A stretch of 64,000 bases of DNA from Maritimibacter sp. 55A14 (GCF_003122205.1 NZ_QEYE01000003.1:1-64000), one strand, 5' to 3'. Counted from the first letter of the stretch, positions 1 to 8,975 are shown. Notes: generated from the letters alone by a model not told the origin. Made by a program: numbers and translations.

Positions 1-127
1 TGCCAAAACTCCTGGCGGCCTGACAAACAGAGCGACCCCAGTCCCACGTTCGCAGCCCCGCGAGCTCCGCCTTCAAACCGTCACAACAGGAAAAGCGTTC
101 TTCAAGACCAACTTCTTCAGCAGCCTG

Positions 128-442
128 TTAGTGCATGATCGGCCTCTGGTCCATCGGACGGATGGCTTTCGGGGCCGGTGGGCGGTAACCCAAGGCACTG
201 TGGGGTCGTCTCGTATCGTAGTGCCCCCGCCATTGTTCGATCAGGATTTGGGCCTCGAGCAGAGAGAAGAAGCTGTCGCCGTTCGGCAGTTCGCCTCGCA
301 TTCGCCCGTTAAGCTCTCGCAATATCCGTTCTCCCATCGTCAATACCCGTCTTTCCCGGAATACCCGACCTTGAGTCCGGACCGGAATGCGCACATCCTC
401 CGGGGAACAGCGATCACGGCGCAGGTTTATGGCCCAGGACAT
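128..442 (-). pseudogene. IS3-family transposase (OrfB) C-terminal remnant
   Basis: The translated tail contains the hallmark C-terminus of IS3-type integrase-core transposases: NGRMRGELPNG, then EAQILIEQWRGHYDTRRPHSALGYRPPAP. Only the last ~70 residues (about 128-334) match; upstream residues do not resemble the DDE core, so the catalytic domain is gone. The position where ENGYxESFNG is expected reads GERILRELNG, which indicates decay. On the opposite strand it overlaps the start of the adjacent regulator, so the insertion or its deletion joint lies directly in front of that gene. The bases at about 109-129 (a TTCTTCAGCAGCCTG run) resemble ends of other insertion sequences, so this may be a compound scar. 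That last point is only an impression. Confidence 0.75.
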
Positions 443-1304
443 GCAGGACGACGCCCCCAGCTATCTGACCACCCGCGAGGTGGCGGACATGCTGCGCGTG
501 AAGGAACGGAAGGTCTACGACCTTGCCGCCGCCGGGGAGATCCCGCATCGCCGCATCACCGGCAAGCTGCTTTTCCCGCGCGACGAGATCATGGCCTGGA
601 TCGACGGCCCCGACCCGGCGCGGGACCGTCCTGCGGTGCTGGCGGGCTCGCATGATCCGCTGCTCGACTGGGCGGTGCGCGAGTCCGGCTGCGGGCTGGC
701 GACGCTTTTCGACGGCAGCCGCGACGGGCTGGAGCGCTTCGCCGGGGGGGACGCGGCGCTCTGCGGCCTGCACCTGCCCGAGCCGGACGGCTGGAACGTC
801 CAGACGGTGGCGGCGCGCGGGCTGCGCGACTGCGTGCTGATCGGCTGGGCCGAGCGGTCGCGCGGGCTGCTCCTGGCCCCGGCGTTGCGCGGCGAGATCG
901 GCGGGATCGGCGATCTGCGGGGGCGGCGCATGGTGATGCGCCAGCCCGGCGCGGGCGCGGCGGCGCTCTGCGAGCGGCTTCTGGACGGCGCGGGCCTGAC
1001 CCAGGACGACCTGGCCCCCTGCGGCGGGCTGGCGCGCACCGAAAGCGATGCGGCCGCCGCCGTGGCCGCGGGCGAAGCCGATGCGGCGCTGGGCATCGAG
1101 GCGATGGCGCGCCGCTTCCACCTGGAATTCCTGCCTCTGACCCGCGAATGCTTCGACCTGCTGATCGACCGGCGCGCCTATTTCACCGATCCGGTGCAGC
1201 GCCTTCTGGCCTTCTGCGCCACCGACGCACTGCGCGAGAAGGCGGATGCGATGGGCGGCTACGATCTCGCGCCTTCGGGCGCGGTGCGCTGGCTCACGCC
1301 CTGA
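429..1304 (+). CDS. HTH regulator with periplasmic-binding-protein-like sensor domain (tungstate/molybdate type)
   Basis: 291 residues. Residues ~10-58 form an excisionase/MerR-like helix-turn-helix (YLTTREVADMLRVKERKVYD, then a RRITGKLLFPRDEI wing). Residues ~70-290 resemble a PBP-like ligand domain of the kind fused to oxyanion regulators. The gene is convergent with tupA, 22 bases away, so it is probably the local tungstate-responsive regulator of tupBCA; this is inferred from context. An ATG at 429 was chosen because the longer frame from 387 adds arginine-rich sequence that overlaps the IS remnant. The native promoter may have been altered by that IS scar. Ligand and operator are unknown. 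Confidence 0.8.
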   Translation: MAQDMQDDAPSYLTTREVADMLRVKERKVYDLAAAGEIPHRRITGKLLFPRDEIMAWIDGPDPARDRPAVLAGSHDPLLDWAVRESGCGLATLFDGSRDGLERFAGGDAALCGLHLPEPDGWNVQTVAARGLRDCVLIGWAERSRGLLLAPALRGEIGGIGDLRGRRMVMRQPGAGAAALCERLLDGAGLTQDDLAPCGGLARTESDAAAAVAAGEADAALGIEAMARRFHLEFLPLTRECFDLLIDRRAYFTDPVQRLLAFCATDALREKADAMGGYDLAPSGAVRWLTP

Positions 1305-1326
1305 GCCAGGCGCGCCGCCCCTTCGG

Positions 1327-2154
1327 TCACTCCCCGGCGTTGGGAAAGAAGAGCTGCTGGCCGTCCACCTCGTAGCCGGCGATGGCCGCCTGACCCGCAT
1401 CCGACAGCACCCAGTCGATGAACTGCTGGCCAAGATCGGCCTTCACGTTCGGGTGCTTCTCCGGGTTCACGAGGATGATGCCGTACTGGTTGAACATCTT
1501 CGGATCGCCTTCGACCGCGATCTCGTATTCGCCCTTGTTGCCGAAGGCGATCCACGTGGCGCGATCCGTCATGATATAGGCGCCCATGGCCGTGCCCGCG
1601 TTGAGCGTCGCGCCCATGCCCGAGCCGGTCTCGCGGTACCACGAACCCGATGAGGCCGCGGCGTCGATCCCGGCCTCCTTCCACAGCCGCAACTCCGCCT
1701 TGTTGGTGCCGCTGTCGTCGCCGCGCGAAGCAAAGGGGGCTTCGGCCTCGGCGATCTTGGTGAGCGACGCGACAACATCGCTCATGCCCGCGACCCCGGC
1801 GGGATCGGCGGGCGGGCCGACGATGACGAAGTCGTTATACATCACGTCCGCGCGGCTGACCCCGTGACCTTCGGCGACGAACTTCTCCTCGGCCGGCTTG
1901 GCGTGGACGAAGAGCACGTCGCCATCGCCATTCGCGGCATTCTTGATCGCCTGTCCGGTGCCCACCGCGACCACGCGCACCTCGATGCCGGTCTCGTCGC
2001 GGAACATCGGCAGGATATGGTCGAAGAGGCCCGAATTCTGGGTCGAGGTCGTGGATTGCACGACGATGTAGCTGTCCTGGGCAGCCGCAGGGCCACTGAG
2101 TCCCAGCGCCAGAACCGTCGTCGCCGCAAGGCCAAGGAATGCGCGTCTGATCAT
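1327..2154 (-). CDS. tupA: Tungstate ABC transporter substrate-binding protein
   Basis: 275 residues with a clear Sec signal peptide ending ...SGPAAAQD (~residue 26). The mature N-terminus has the TTSTQNSGL oxyanion-binding loop typical of TupA, followed by ILPMFRDETGIEVRVVAVGTGQAI and a GDVLFVHA strand. These features set TupA apart from ModA. It acts in the periplasm, delivering tungstate to TupB/TupC. It is the last gene of the minus-strand operon tupB-tupC-tupA, 28 bases after tupC, with an AAGGGAG ribosome binding site ahead of the ATG. Tungstate is the family's usual ligand; molybdate binding cannot be excluded from sequence. Confidence 0.92.
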   Translation of the reverse strand: MIRRAFLGLAATTVLALGLSGPAAAQDSYIVVQSTTSTQNSGLFDHILPMFRDETGIEVRVVAVGTGQAIKNAANGDGDVLFVHAKPAEEKFVAEGHGVSRADVMYNDFVIVGPPADPAGVAGMSDVVASLTKIAEAEAPFASRGDDSGTNKAELRLWKEAGIDAAASSGSWYRETGSGMGATLNAGTAMGAYIMTDRATWIAFGNKGEYEIAVEGDPKMFNQYGIILVNPEKHPNVKADLGQQFIDWVLSDAGQAAIAGYEVDGQQLFFPNAGE

Positions 2155-2182
2155 CGTTAAACTCCCTTTACTGTCAGACTAT

Positions 2183-2974
2183 TTACGAAGTGGCTTGGTC
2201 AAAGTGGAGCCGTCCGTCGAGCCACGCGCGAAGCGGCTCGGACTGCGGGGTCCGGAGGCACTGCCGCAGATCGCCGGTCTCGGCCACGCGCCCGCCATGC
2301 AGAAAGACCAGATCGTCGCCCATCCGGCGGGCCTGGCCAAGGTCATGGGTGATAAGCAGTACGCTGACACCGCGGGCATTGGCGGCGTTGATGAGATCCT
2401 CGATAGCGTGGGTGGAGGCCGGATCGAGGCTCGACGTGGGTTCGTCCAGCAGCAGGATTTCAGGCTCGCAGGCGAGCGCGCGCACCAGCGCCAGGCGCTG
2501 CTGCTCGCCGCCGGAAAGCACCCGCGCCGGGCGACGCGCCAGATCGGTCAGGCGCGCGGTCTCCAGCGCCTCGGCGGCGCGGGCGCGGCGCTCGGCGCCG
2601 CGCATCCCGCGCGCTCCCAGCGCGAAGCGTATATTCGCCAGCACCGACCGGCGCAGCAGAACCGGACGCTGAAAGACCATCGCCTGAGCACGCCGCGCCG
2701 TCCGGTCAAGCGGCCGCCCCCGCCACAGGACCGCGCCCTCCGACGGCGCGATCAGCCCGTGCAGCAGGCGCAGCAGCAGGCTCTTGCCCGCCCCGTTCGG
2801 TCCCAGCAGGACAGTGCGCCGGCCCTGACGGATCGGCAAGGTCACATCGTCGATCAGCCGTTGCCCGCCGGCATCGAAAGAAAGGCCGCGCGCTTCGAGG
2901 ATCGTGCCCGCGCGCGAATCCGCCGGCCGGGTCTGCCCGCTGTCGTCGATCAGTTCGAGCGCCACGTCATGCAT
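2183..2974 (-). CDS. tupC: Tungstate ABC transporter ATP-binding protein
   Basis: 263 residues. It has Walker A GPNGAGKS near residue 60, Q-loop VFQRPVLLRRS, signature LSGGEQQRLALVRAL, Walker B ILLLDEPTSSLDP and switch histidine LLITHDLGQ, so all nucleotide-binding elements are intact. It is the cytoplasmic ATPase of the TupABC importer. The start overlaps the end of tupB by 8 bases, implying translational coupling. The first ~25 residues precede the ABC core and look like a non-conserved extension, so the true start could lie further in. Confidence 0.9.
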   Translation of the reverse strand: MHDVALELIDDSGQTRPADSRAGTILEARGLSFDAGGQRLIDDVTLPIRQGRRTVLLGPNGAGKSLLLRLLHGLIAPSEGAVLWRGRPLDRTARRAQAMVFQRPVLLRRSVLANIRFALGARGMRGAERRARAAEALETARLTDLARRPARVLSGGEQQRLALVRALACEPEILLLDEPTSSLDPASTHAIEDLINAANARGVSVLLITHDLGQARRMGDDLVFLHGGRVAETGDLRQCLRTPQSEPLRAWLDGRLHFDQATS

Positions 2975-3674
2975 AGGCCGCCCTCACCGCCGAGGCGCGC
3001 AACGCCATGACCGCCGCATTGACGGTAAGCGCGATGGACAGCAGCACCACGCCCAGCGCCAACGCCAGTTGCAGATTACCCTTGGAGGTCTCCAGCGCGA
3101 TGGTCGTGGTCATGACGCGGGTGACATGGTTGATGTTGCCGCCCACGATGATGACCGCGCCCACCTCGGCCACCGCGCGCCCGAATCCGGCCAGCGCCAC
3201 GGTCAGCAGGCTGTAGCGCGCATCCCAGAGCAGCGCCATGACTCGCCCGGCCGGCCCGACACCGAGCGAGACGAACTGCTCGGCATATTCGGCGTGCATG
3301 TCTTCGACCACCTGCTTGGTCAGCGCCGCCACGATCGGCGTGACCAGGATCGTCTGCGCGATGATCATCGCCGTCGGGGTATAGAGCAGCCCGAGCACGC
3401 CCAGCGGCCCGGAGGCCGAGAGCATCAGGTAGACCATCAGCCCGACGACGACCGGGGGCAGGCCCATCAGCGCGTTGAGCACCACCGTCAATACCGTGCG
3501 GCCGGGAAAGCGGAACGCGCCCACGACCGCGCCGAGCGGCAGGCCGATGGCACAGGCCAGCGCGACCGCGCTCAGCGTCACACGCAGCGACAGTCCGATG
3601 ATCTCGGCCAGGTCGGGATCGCCGGACAGGATCAGCCCGATCGCGTCCGCCAGGATTGCTCCAAAGCCGTCCAT
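2967..3674 (-). CDS. tupB: Tungstate ABC transporter permease
   Basis: 235 residues with about five to six hydrophobic segments and the inner-membrane permease EAA-type loop (EYAEQFVSLGVGPAGRVMALLW, residues ~130-150). First gene of the tup operon; GGAGGA lies 9 bases before the ATG. The family forms the membrane channel for tungstate import together with TupC. The upstream intergenic stretch toward the divergent transporter contains an A/T-rich patch (about 3693-3710) that could hold the promoter, but no clear operator is visible. Confidence 0.9.
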   Translation of the reverse strand: MDGFGAILADAIGLILSGDPDLAEIIGLSLRVTLSAVALACAIGLPLGAVVGAFRFPGRTVLTVVLNALMGLPPVVVGLMVYLMLSASGPLGVLGLLYTPTAMIIAQTILVTPIVAALTKQVVEDMHAEYAEQFVSLGVGPAGRVMALLWDARYSLLTVALAGFGRAVAEVGAVIIVGGNINHVTRVMTTTIALETSKGNLQLALALGVVLLSIALTVNAAVMALRASAVRAAYA

Positions 3675-3895
3675 TCTTGCATTTCCTCCGATCTATGGGA
3701 ATAAATACACCAGAACGCAGCGAAATCCACCCCATTCGCCGCCGCTGGATGCGCGCCTTTTTTCCGGGGTGGAAGGACGCAAGCAGGCTTTCCCGATCCA
3801 GCGGGCGGCGCTAGGCTTCGCGGCAAGCAAGAAGGCGGGAAGGCGGCAGACCGAAACCGATGGATCCGGCACCGCATCATAAAGGACGCCCCGGC

Positions 3896-4990
3896 ATGTG
3901 GCTGCGGCGCGCCATCAGCGAGATCTCAGGCGCCTGCGGGGATCTGGGCACCTGGCTGCCCTACGTCGTGGCGGCGGTGGGCGGCGGGCTGCTCGCGCCC
4001 GCGCCGGTCTTCCTGGGATTCGCGGCCGGGTACCTTCTGGTCGCGCTGGTCTACCGCGTACCCGTCGCCGTGCAGCCGATGAAGGCGCTGGGCGCGGTGA
4101 TCCTGGCGGGCGGCCTCTCTGCCGCGGAAACCGCCTGGGCGGGCGCCGTCATCGGCGCGGTGCTGCTTGCGCTGGCGGCAAGCCCGGCACTGAACCGCGC
4201 GGCGCGCGCCATTCCGCAATCGGTGGTCGCCGGATTACAGGCCGGGCTGGGGCTGATCCTGGGCATGGCGGCGGCGGGCATGATCGCGGCGGACTGGCTC
4301 CTGGCCCTGCCCGCGCTGGCCGTTCTGGGCCTGGCGCTGGTCTTTCCACGCGGCCCCTGGGCACTGCTGGCAGTCGGCGGCGCGGTGCTGCTGGGTCCGG
4401 TTCTGGGCGGTTCACCCGACCTGCCGGAGATAGTGCAGAAGACCGGCCCGGTTGCGGGGGCGGCGGTGCTCTCGGGCGTGCTGGCGCAGCTCCCCCTGAC
4501 CTTGGTCAACGCCGTGGTGGTGGCCGCCGCGGTGGCGCGGTCGCTCTTCCCCGGCGAAGCGGCGCGGATCAGCGAACGGCGCCTCGCGGCGACGAGCGGC
4601 GCGCTCAACCTGTTGCTGGCGCCGCTCGGGGCCCTGCCGATGTGCCACGGCGCCGGCGGCATCGCCGCGCATCATCGCTTCGGCGCCCGCGGGACCGGCG
4701 CGCCGCTCATCCTGGCCGCCTGCTGCGGGGGCGCGGCCCTGGCCGGAGCGGACGCCGTACGCTGGCTGGCGGCGATCCCGCTGCCGGTCGTGGGTGCCCT
4801 GCTGGCCTATGCCGCGGCCGATCTCGTTCTGGGGCGGCGGATCTTCGACGCCCGCCCCGATTGCCGGCCGGTTATCGCCGCGACGGCCCTGGCCACGGCC
4901 GCGATCGGGCCGCTGGCGGGACTTGTCGCCGGGCTGGCGGCCGAAGCGCTGCGCACGCGCTTGCGGCAGGGCTCGCGGAGCCGCCGCTGA
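3896..4990 (+). CDS. MOT1-type molybdate/sulfate transporter family protein
   Basis: 364 residues, about ten predicted membrane helices. It has the MOT1 signatures EISGACGDLGTWLPYVVA at the N-terminus and VPVAVQPMKALGAVILAG, plus a later PMCHGAGGIAAHHRFGARG motif, which also occur in this branch of SulP-like transporters. The start at 3896 has AAAGGA 9 bases upstream; an in-frame ATG at 3860 is less well placed. It is divergent from the tungstate importer, so the two systems probably serve oxyanion supply for molybdenum/tungsten enzymes. Molybdate is the likely substrate by family; sulfate is possible. Confidence 0.85.
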   Translation: MWLRRAISEISGACGDLGTWLPYVVAAVGGGLLAPAPVFLGFAAGYLLVALVYRVPVAVQPMKALGAVILAGGLSAAETAWAGAVIGAVLLALAASPALNRAARAIPQSVVAGLQAGLGLILGMAAAGMIAADWLLALPALAVLGLALVFPRGPWALLAVGGAVLLGPVLGGSPDLPEIVQKTGPVAGAAVLSGVLAQLPLTLVNAVVVAAAVARSLFPGEAARISERRLAATSGALNLLLAPLGALPMCHGAGGIAAHHRFGARGTGAPLILAACCGGAALAGADAVRWLAAIPLPVVGALLAYAAADLVLGRRIFDARPDCRPVIAATALATAAIGPLAGLVAGLAAEALRTRLRQGSRSRR

Positions 4991-5237
4991 GCCCGGAGGC
5001 AACCCGACTGGCGCAAATCTGCAACATCTCCGCGCGTCAATCGGCCGATGCACGGCCGGGCCGCGGCCGATTCAAATTTATGACATGATTTTCCCATCTT
5101 GTTCGGTTTATAGGAACCATCGCCGGGCACCGGCGGCCCCTCCGGGCCGTTGAATTCCGGCACCGGGCAATTGCAGGCATCCCTGACTTTCAGGGTCTTT
5201 TGAGTGGAGAGCGTCGGGAAAAAGACCGGCGATTGGT

Positions 5238-5975
5238 ATGAGCGAGCACATCGAGTACATGAAGATTCCGAACTGCCCCGAACATGTGGCCATCGTCATG
5301 GACGGCAACGGGCGCTGGGCCGCCGAACGCGGGCTGCCGCGCACCCACGGCCATCACCGCGGCGTGGAACGGGTGCGCGAGATCGTCCGCGCCGCGCCCT
5401 CGCTGGGGGTGAAGATCCTGACGATCTATGCCTTCTCGACCGAAAACTGGCATCGCCCCGACCACGAGGTCCGGGTGCTGATGAGCCTCTTCCGCCGCTT
5501 CGTCGTGCGCGAAGTGGACGATCTGGAGACGACCGGGGTGCGCGTGCGCTTCATCGGACAGCGCGAGCGGCTGCCCGGAAATTTGCGTAACCTGATGGCA
5601 ATGATGGAAGCGCGCACCGCGCAGTGCCGCGACCTGACGCTTCAGATCGCGCTCAACTATGGCGCGCGCAGCGAGTTGGTCGATGCCGTGCGCGTGCTGG
5701 CCGAACGGGTTCGCGCGGGCGATCTGGACCCCGATGCCATCACCGAGGCCGAACTGGGCGCGAACCTCTACACGCAAGGTCTGCCCGACCCCGACCTGAT
5801 CATCCGGACCTCGGGTGAGAAGCGGCTGTCGAATTTCCTGCTCTGGCAGAGCGCCTATTCCGAGTTCGCCTTCATCCCGGAATGCTGGCCCGATTTCACC
5901 GCCGGGCTTTTCGCCACGGTGCTGCGCGAGGCCGCAGGTCGCGAACGCCGCTTCGGCATGGTCAAGGCAACCTGA
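5238..5975 (+). CDS. uppS: Isoprenyl transferase (di-trans,poly-cis-undecaprenyl diphosphate synthase)
   Basis: 245 residues, the usual family length. It carries the cis-prenyltransferase motifs in order: HVAIVMDGNGRWA (pyrophosphate-binding Asp), HRGVERVREIV, TIYAFSTENWHRP, and the C-terminal RTSGEKRLSNFLLWQSAYSE. It elongates farnesyl diphosphate to the C55 carrier lipid used for peptidoglycan and polysaccharide export. Here it stands alone and is not beside frr, cdsA or dxr, the usual neighbours of uppS in proteobacteria, so it could be a second paralogue. Confidence 0.9.
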   Translation: MSEHIEYMKIPNCPEHVAIVMDGNGRWAAERGLPRTHGHHRGVERVREIVRAAPSLGVKILTIYAFSTENWHRPDHEVRVLMSLFRRFVVREVDDLETTGVRVRFIGQRERLPGNLRNLMAMMEARTAQCRDLTLQIALNYGARSELVDAVRVLAERVRAGDLDPDAITEAELGANLYTQGLPDPDLIIRTSGEKRLSNFLLWQSAYSEFAFIPECWPDFTAGLFATVLREAAGRERRFGMVKAT

Positions 5976-6108
5976 TACGGCCGCCGAACGGGCTTGCGCC
6001 GCGTCGGCCTCCGGCGCCCCGAAAATCACGCTTTTCATATCGGTTCCTCCCGACTACGCTTCGCGCCACGGGGAAGTGCGAAACCGTAGCAAAACAAGGG
6101 AGAATACG

Positions 6109-7290
6109 ATGAAAAAGCTTCTTGCGGCCACGGCCGCCACCGCTTTGATCGCCGGCTCGGCCGGCGCCGAGGAAATCAAGCTTGGCGTGATTCTGGGCTT
6201 TACCGGCCCGCTCGAGTCGCTGGCGCCCCATATGGCCGGCGGCGCGGAACTGGCGATGTCGGAGGTTTCCGAGAGCGGCAAGCTGCTCGACGGCTCCACG
6301 GTCACGCCGGTGCGCGGCGACTCCACCTGCATCGACGCGGGCGCCGCCACCGCCGCGGCCGAGCGCCTGATCACCGCGGAAGGCGTCAAGGGGATCATGG
6401 GGGCCGACTGCTCCGGTGTGACCGGCGCGATCCTGTCCAATGTCGCGTTGCCCAACGGGGTGGTGATGATCTCGCCCTCCGCAACCTCGCCGGCGCTGAG
6501 CACGGCCGAGGATAACGGCCTCTTCTTCCGAACCTCGCCCTCCGACGCACGCCAGGGCGTGATCATGACCGACATCCTGATGGAGCAGGGCATCGACGAG
6601 GTCGCGGTGACCTACACCAACAACGACTATGGCAAGGGACTCGCCGACAGCTTCGCTGCGGCCTTCGAGGAAGCCGGCGGCACCGTGACGATCAACGCCG
6701 CGCATGAGGACGGCAAGGCCGACTACTCGGCCGAGGTCGGCGCGCTGGCCGCCGCCGGCGGCGAGCGGCTGGTCGTCGCGGGCTATGTCGACCAGGGTGG
6801 CAGCGGCATCGTTCGCGCGGCCCTCGACGCCGGAGCCTTCGACACCTTCCATTTCCCCGACGGCATGATCAGCAGCAAGCTGGAGGATAACTTCGGCACC
6901 GAGATCGACGGATCCACCGGTCAGCATCCGGGCACCGACAGCGCCGGCGCGGCGAAGTTCCAGGAGATGGCGGGCGAAGCGTTCGATCCCGGCTCGCCCT
7001 TCTCCGCGGAAGCCTATGACGCCGCGGCGCTGATCATGCTTGCCATGCAGGCCGCGGGATCGGCCGAGCCGGGCGACTACAAATCCCACGTCATGGACGT
7101 GGCCAACGAGCCGGGCGAGAAGATCCTGCCGGGCGAGTTGGGCAAGGCGCTCGACATTCTCGCCGAAGGCGGCGAGATCGACTATGTCGGCGCGACGGCG
7201 GTCGAGTTGATCGGACCGGGCGAGTCTGCGGGCAATTACCGCGAGATCGTCATCGAAGGCGGGAAAGTCACCACGGTCACCTACCGCTGA
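6109..7290 (+). CDS. Branched-chain amino acid-type ABC transporter substrate-binding protein
   Basis: 393 residues. Signal peptide MKKLLAATAATALIAGSAGA, then EIKLGVILGFTGPLESLAPHM, the N-terminal lobe of Leu/Ile/Val-binding (Peripla_BP_6) proteins. The FTGPL and AYTNNDYG-like (TYTNNDYGKGLADSF) segments are family-typical. The ATG at 6109 follows AAGGGAGAA. It heads a five-gene operon with livG, livF, livH and livM. The true ligand could be any hydrophobic or amide amino acid or urea-like compound. Codon use matches the neighbours. Confidence 0.88.
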   Translation: MKKLLAATAATALIAGSAGAEEIKLGVILGFTGPLESLAPHMAGGAELAMSEVSESGKLLDGSTVTPVRGDSTCIDAGAATAAAERLITAEGVKGIMGADCSGVTGAILSNVALPNGVVMISPSATSPALSTAEDNGLFFRTSPSDARQGVIMTDILMEQGIDEVAVTYTNNDYGKGLADSFAAAFEEAGGTVTINAAHEDGKADYSAEVGALAAAGGERLVVAGYVDQGGSGIVRAALDAGAFDTFHFPDGMISSKLEDNFGTEIDGSTGQHPGTDSAGAAKFQEMAGEAFDPGSPFSAEAYDAAALIMLAMQAAGSAEPGDYKSHVMDVANEPGEKILPGELGKALDILAEGGEIDYVGATAVELIGPGESAGNYREIVIEGGKVTTVTYR

Positions 7291-7379
7291 TCGACGGCAG
7301 GCAAGGACAGGTTCGGCCCGGCAAACCGCCGGGCCGGACCCAAGGACAAGACCGGCAAAAGGCTGGGGGGATAAATCGC

Positions 7380-8162
7380 ATGATCGTCGTCGAGGACGTT
7401 CACAAGCATTTCGGCGGCTTCCATGCCGTGGATGGTGCCAGCCTGGCCATCCGGGAAGGCACGATCACCGGGTTGATCGGACCCAACGGCGCGGGCAAGA
7501 CCACGCTTTTCAACGTCATCGCGGGGGTGCTCAAACCTACCTCGGGGCGCGTGACCATGGCGGGCGAGGACATCACCGGCCTGCCGCCGCATACTCTGTT
7601 TCACAAAGGGCTCTTGCGGACCTTCCAGATCGCCCATGAGTTCGCCTCGATGACGGTGCGCGAGAACCTGATGATGGTCCCCGGCGGCCAGTCGGGCGAG
7701 CGGATCTGGAACACCTGGCTGGCCCGCAGGCGCATCGCCGAGGAGGAGCGCGTGCTGCAGGACAAGGCCGAGGAGGTGCTGGAGTTCCTGACCATCGACC
7801 ACCTGGCCGACGAGAGGGCGGGAAACCTCTCGGGCGGGCAAAAGAAACTGCTGGAGCTGGGGCGCACGATGATGGTCGATGCGCGGATCGTGTTTCTCGA
7901 CGAGGTCGGCGCGGGGGTGAACCGTACGCTGCTCAACACGATCGGGGACGCGATCCAGAAGCTCAACGCCGAACGCGGCTACACTTTCGTGGTGATAGAA
8001 CACGACATGGATTTCATCGGCCGGCTCTGCGATCCGGTGATCTGCATGGCCGAGGGCAAGGTCCTGGCCGAGGGGTCGCTGGAGGAGATCAAGGCCAACG
8101 AGCAGGTGATCGAGGCCTATCTGGGCACCGGCCTGAAGAACAGGGAGATGGTCGGCGCATGA
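7380..8162 (+). CDS. livG: Branched-chain amino acid ABC transporter ATP-binding protein (LivG-like)
   Basis: 260 residues. Walker A GPNGAGKTT (~res 36-44), RTFQIAHEF Q-loop of the LivG subfamily, LSGGQKKLLELGRTMM signature, Walker B IVFLDEVGAGVN, and H-loop VVIEHDMDFI. The Walker B glutamate is present, but the usual DEP is DEV. One of two cytoplasmic ATPases of the Liv-type importer. It follows the binding-protein gene after 89 bases and has a GGGGGGA ribosome binding site. Confidence 0.88.
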   Translation: MIVVEDVHKHFGGFHAVDGASLAIREGTITGLIGPNGAGKTTLFNVIAGVLKPTSGRVTMAGEDITGLPPHTLFHKGLLRTFQIAHEFASMTVRENLMMVPGGQSGERIWNTWLARRRIAEEERVLQDKAEEVLEFLTIDHLADERAGNLSGGQKKLLELGRTMMVDARIVFLDEVGAGVNRTLLNTIGDAIQKLNAERGYTFVVIEHDMDFIGRLCDPVICMAEGKVLAEGSLEEIKANEQVIEAYLGTGLKNREMVGA

Positions 8163-8189
8163 TCGGAGCATCCGGAGCGGCGGCCGCGC

Positions 8190-8250
8190 GGGACAGCCGC
8201 CCCGCTTCCGGGGGCGCTGCCCCCCCGGAGTATTTGCGGAAAGATGAAGG
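8190..8250 (+). repeat. Rhodobacteraceae-type extragenic repeat between livG and livF
   Basis: A G/C hairpin (TCCGGGGGC at 8207-8215, loop GCT, complementary C-rich arm to 8229) is followed by GGAGTATTTGCGGAAAGATG. Hairpin plus a (G/A)TATTT core plus a purine-rich AGAtgAAG tail is a layout I recognise as recurrent in Rhodobacteraceae intergenic regions. A second copy of the same layout lies at about 23782-23821. It sits inside the liv operon and directly supplies part of the livF ribosome binding region. Confidence 0.55.
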
Positions 8251-8258
8251 GGGGCGCC

Positions 8259-8972
8259 ATGTCTGAACCCTTCCTGATCGGCGACGCCATGACCGGCGGC
8301 TACGGGCGCGGACCCGATATCCTGCACGCCTGCACCGTGGCGGTGGAGCGCGGCGAGATCGCGGTGATCGTGGGGCCCAACGGCGCGGGCAAGTCCACTG
8401 CGATGAAGGCGATCTTCGGGATGCTCGACCTGCATGAGGGACAGGTGCGGCTCGATGGCGACGACATCACCGGGCTGAGCCCGCAGGCGCGGGTCAAGAA
8501 GGGGATGGGCTTCGTGCCGCAGAACCACAACATCTTCACCTCTCTGACCGTCGAGGAAAACCTGGAGATGGGAGCCTTCATCCGCGAGGACGACATTTCC
8601 GGCACCATGGCGCAGGTCTACGACCTGTTCCCGATCCTCAGGGAAAAGCGGCGCCAGGCGGCGGGCGAGTTGAGCGGCGGGCAGCGCCAGCAGGTCGCCG
8701 TGGGCCGCGCGCTGATGACCCGGCCCAAGGTGCTGATGCTCGACGAGCCGACGGCGGGTGTCAGCCCGATCGTGATGGACGAACTTTTCGACCGGATCAT
8801 CGAGGTGGCGCGCACCGGGCTGCCGGTGCTGATGGTGGAACAGAACGCGCGCCAGGCGCTGGAGATCGCCGACAAGGGCTACGTGCTGGTGCAGGGCCGC
8901 AACGCGCATACCGGGACGGGCAAGGAACTGCTGGCCGACGCGGAAGTGCGGCGCAGTTTTCTGGGGGGATAG
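8259..8972 (+). CDS. livF: Branched-chain amino acid ABC transporter ATP-binding protein (LivF-like)
   Basis: 237 residues. Walker A GPNGAGKST, GFVPQNHNIFTSLTVEENLEMG (LivF-type Q-loop region), signature LSGGQRQQVAVGRALM, Walker B VLMLDEPTAGVSP, H-loop-equivalent VEQNARQAL. The second ATPase of the importer. Start at 8259 was chosen because AAGGGGGG lies just upstream; an in-frame ATG at 8244 lies inside the repeat element. It ends three bases before livH. Confidence 0.88.
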   Translation: MSEPFLIGDAMTGGYGRGPDILHACTVAVERGEIAVIVGPNGAGKSTAMKAIFGMLDLHEGQVRLDGDDITGLSPQARVKKGMGFVPQNHNIFTSLTVEENLEMGAFIREDDISGTMAQVYDLFPILREKRRQAAGELSGGQRQQVAVGRALMTRPKVLMLDEPTAGVSPIVMDELFDRIIEVARTGLPVLMVEQNARQALEIADKGYVLVQGRNAHTGTGKELLADAEVRRSFLGG

Positions 8973-8975
8973 GTG

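Noticed and set aside
414-1433. Long minus-strand open frame across the tungstate regulator
   Set aside because: High GC keeps several frames open; the plus frame has recognisable HTH and PBP domains, the minus frame is arginine-rich with no motif.
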